Shown here in pieces: positions 12,274 through 12,420 of a stretch of 12,420 nt of DNA. Source of the DNA: CAYSWS01 sp964434935 (lineage in GTDB: Bacteria > Patescibacteriota > WWE3 > UBA101185 > UBA10185); NCBI GenBank assembly GCA_964434935.1, contig CAYSWS010000020.1:1-12420 (forward strand), written 5' to 3'. The stretch's first letter is position 1. Each line of letters starts with the position of its first letter. The notes under the pieces were generated by a model. It made no database searches, was not told the origin of the DNA, and saw only the letters and a program-made list of their open reading frames with translations. Made by a program: the position numbers and the translations under genes.

Positions 12274-12342
12274 TTTCCATGGCTGTTCCTCCTCAATATA
12301 GAAATAATGCCAAGATAGTGAAGTTGGTCAAATTTTCCATGG
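12271..12342 (+). repeat. 12-base direct repeat 60 bases apart
   Basis: AATTTTCCATGG occurs at 12271-12282 and 12331-12342, exactly 60 bases apart and in the same reading frame. Each includes an ATG (12279 and 12339) of the 33-codon ORF. Confidence 0.6.
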
Positions 12343-12380
12343 ACGATGAGAACGACAAGTTAACCATGCATCACAGTTAG
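12279..12380 (+). CDS. Possible 33-codon leaderless ORF
   Basis: ATG at 12279 to TAG at 12378-12380 encodes MAVPPQYRNNAKIVKLVKFS followed by an acidic tail, MDDENDKLTMHHS. The only support is a perfect -10 at leaderless distance and a non-repetitive composition. No domain is recognised. It may be real, a remnant of a longer gene, or chance. The remaining 40 bases to the window end are AT-rich with no visible feature. Confidence 0.3.
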   Translation: MAVPPQYRNNAKIVKLVKFSMDDENDKLTMHHS

Positions 12381-12420
12381 TTTTCCCTTTATAAAAACTT
12401 CCTTGTATAAAAAGAAAAAA

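Noticed and set aside
1..12420. tRNA genes, rRNA genes, insertion sequences, attachment sites or origin
   Set aside because: No cloverleaf, transposase, terminal inverted repeats with target duplications, integrase or DnaA-box cluster was seen on either strand by eye; a dedicated tRNA/ncRNA scan was not possible.

Overview
The window looks like a scaffold from an uncultivated bacterium with a small, compact genome. I suspect Patescibacteria/CPR or something similar. The grounds are the small single-domain genes, frequent strand switching, the mix of Shine-Dalgarno (SD)-led and apparently leaderless genes, and the gene content (DipZ fusion, ASCH/DUF3850-like fragment, short TPR protein). This is inference, because no rRNA or marker gene is present. 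The genetic code is standard: the 699-, 583- and 489-residue genes contain no in-frame TGA. An exactly 100-base run of N (10599-10698) is an assembly gap of unknown true length.

Layout. 1-411: DUF6624-like protein, cut by the left edge. 562-1203: TPR-like helical protein. 1259-2056 (-): endonuclease/exonuclease/phosphatase-fold enzyme, converging on the TPR gene over a shared hairpin terminator. 2132-2389 (-): GIY-YIG protein. 2427-3896: cytoplasmic 5'-nucleotidase-family metallophosphatase, divergent from the GIY-YIG gene. 3880-5979 (-): CPH-type (CopB-like) copper-exporting P-type ATPase. 6039-6605: membrane-anchored MsrB. 6602-6853 (-): small two-helix membrane protein. 6931-7371: VKOR. 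A minus-strand operon then runs from 9763 down to 7343: Met/Asp-rich repeat protein, DipZ (CcdA + thioredoxin + C-terminal domain), zinc-type MsrB. 9953-10598: a membrane-anchored lytic transglycosylase split by a frame change and the gap. 10699-11116: the C-terminal part of a probable HExxH zinc peptidase. 11216-11482: coiled-coil protein. 11990-11538 (-): a 37-codon ORF followed in the same frame by a 106-codon gene. 12082-12231: an ASCH/DUF3850-like gene that seems to have lost its middle. 12279-12380: a possible tiny leaderless ORF.

How it fits together. The core (3880-9763) reads as a cell-envelope redox and copper-stress island. The ATPase exports copper. VKOR makes disulfides. DipZ carries reducing power from the cytoplasm across the membrane. 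Two MsrB enzymes, one outside and one inside, repair oxidised methionine. The first gene of the DipZ-MsrB operon encodes a membrane-tethered protein whose tail is a tandem repeat of paired methionines and aspartates. It could bind copper or serve as a renewable methionine sink for oxidants, with DipZ and MsrB as its repair machinery. That is the most interesting hypothesis here.

A second theme is initiation. At least four and perhaps seven genes have a -10 element ending 5-8 bases before the start codon and no SD, as expected for leaderless mRNAs. Others have strong SDs, up to a 12-base perfect match to the usual 16S 3' end.
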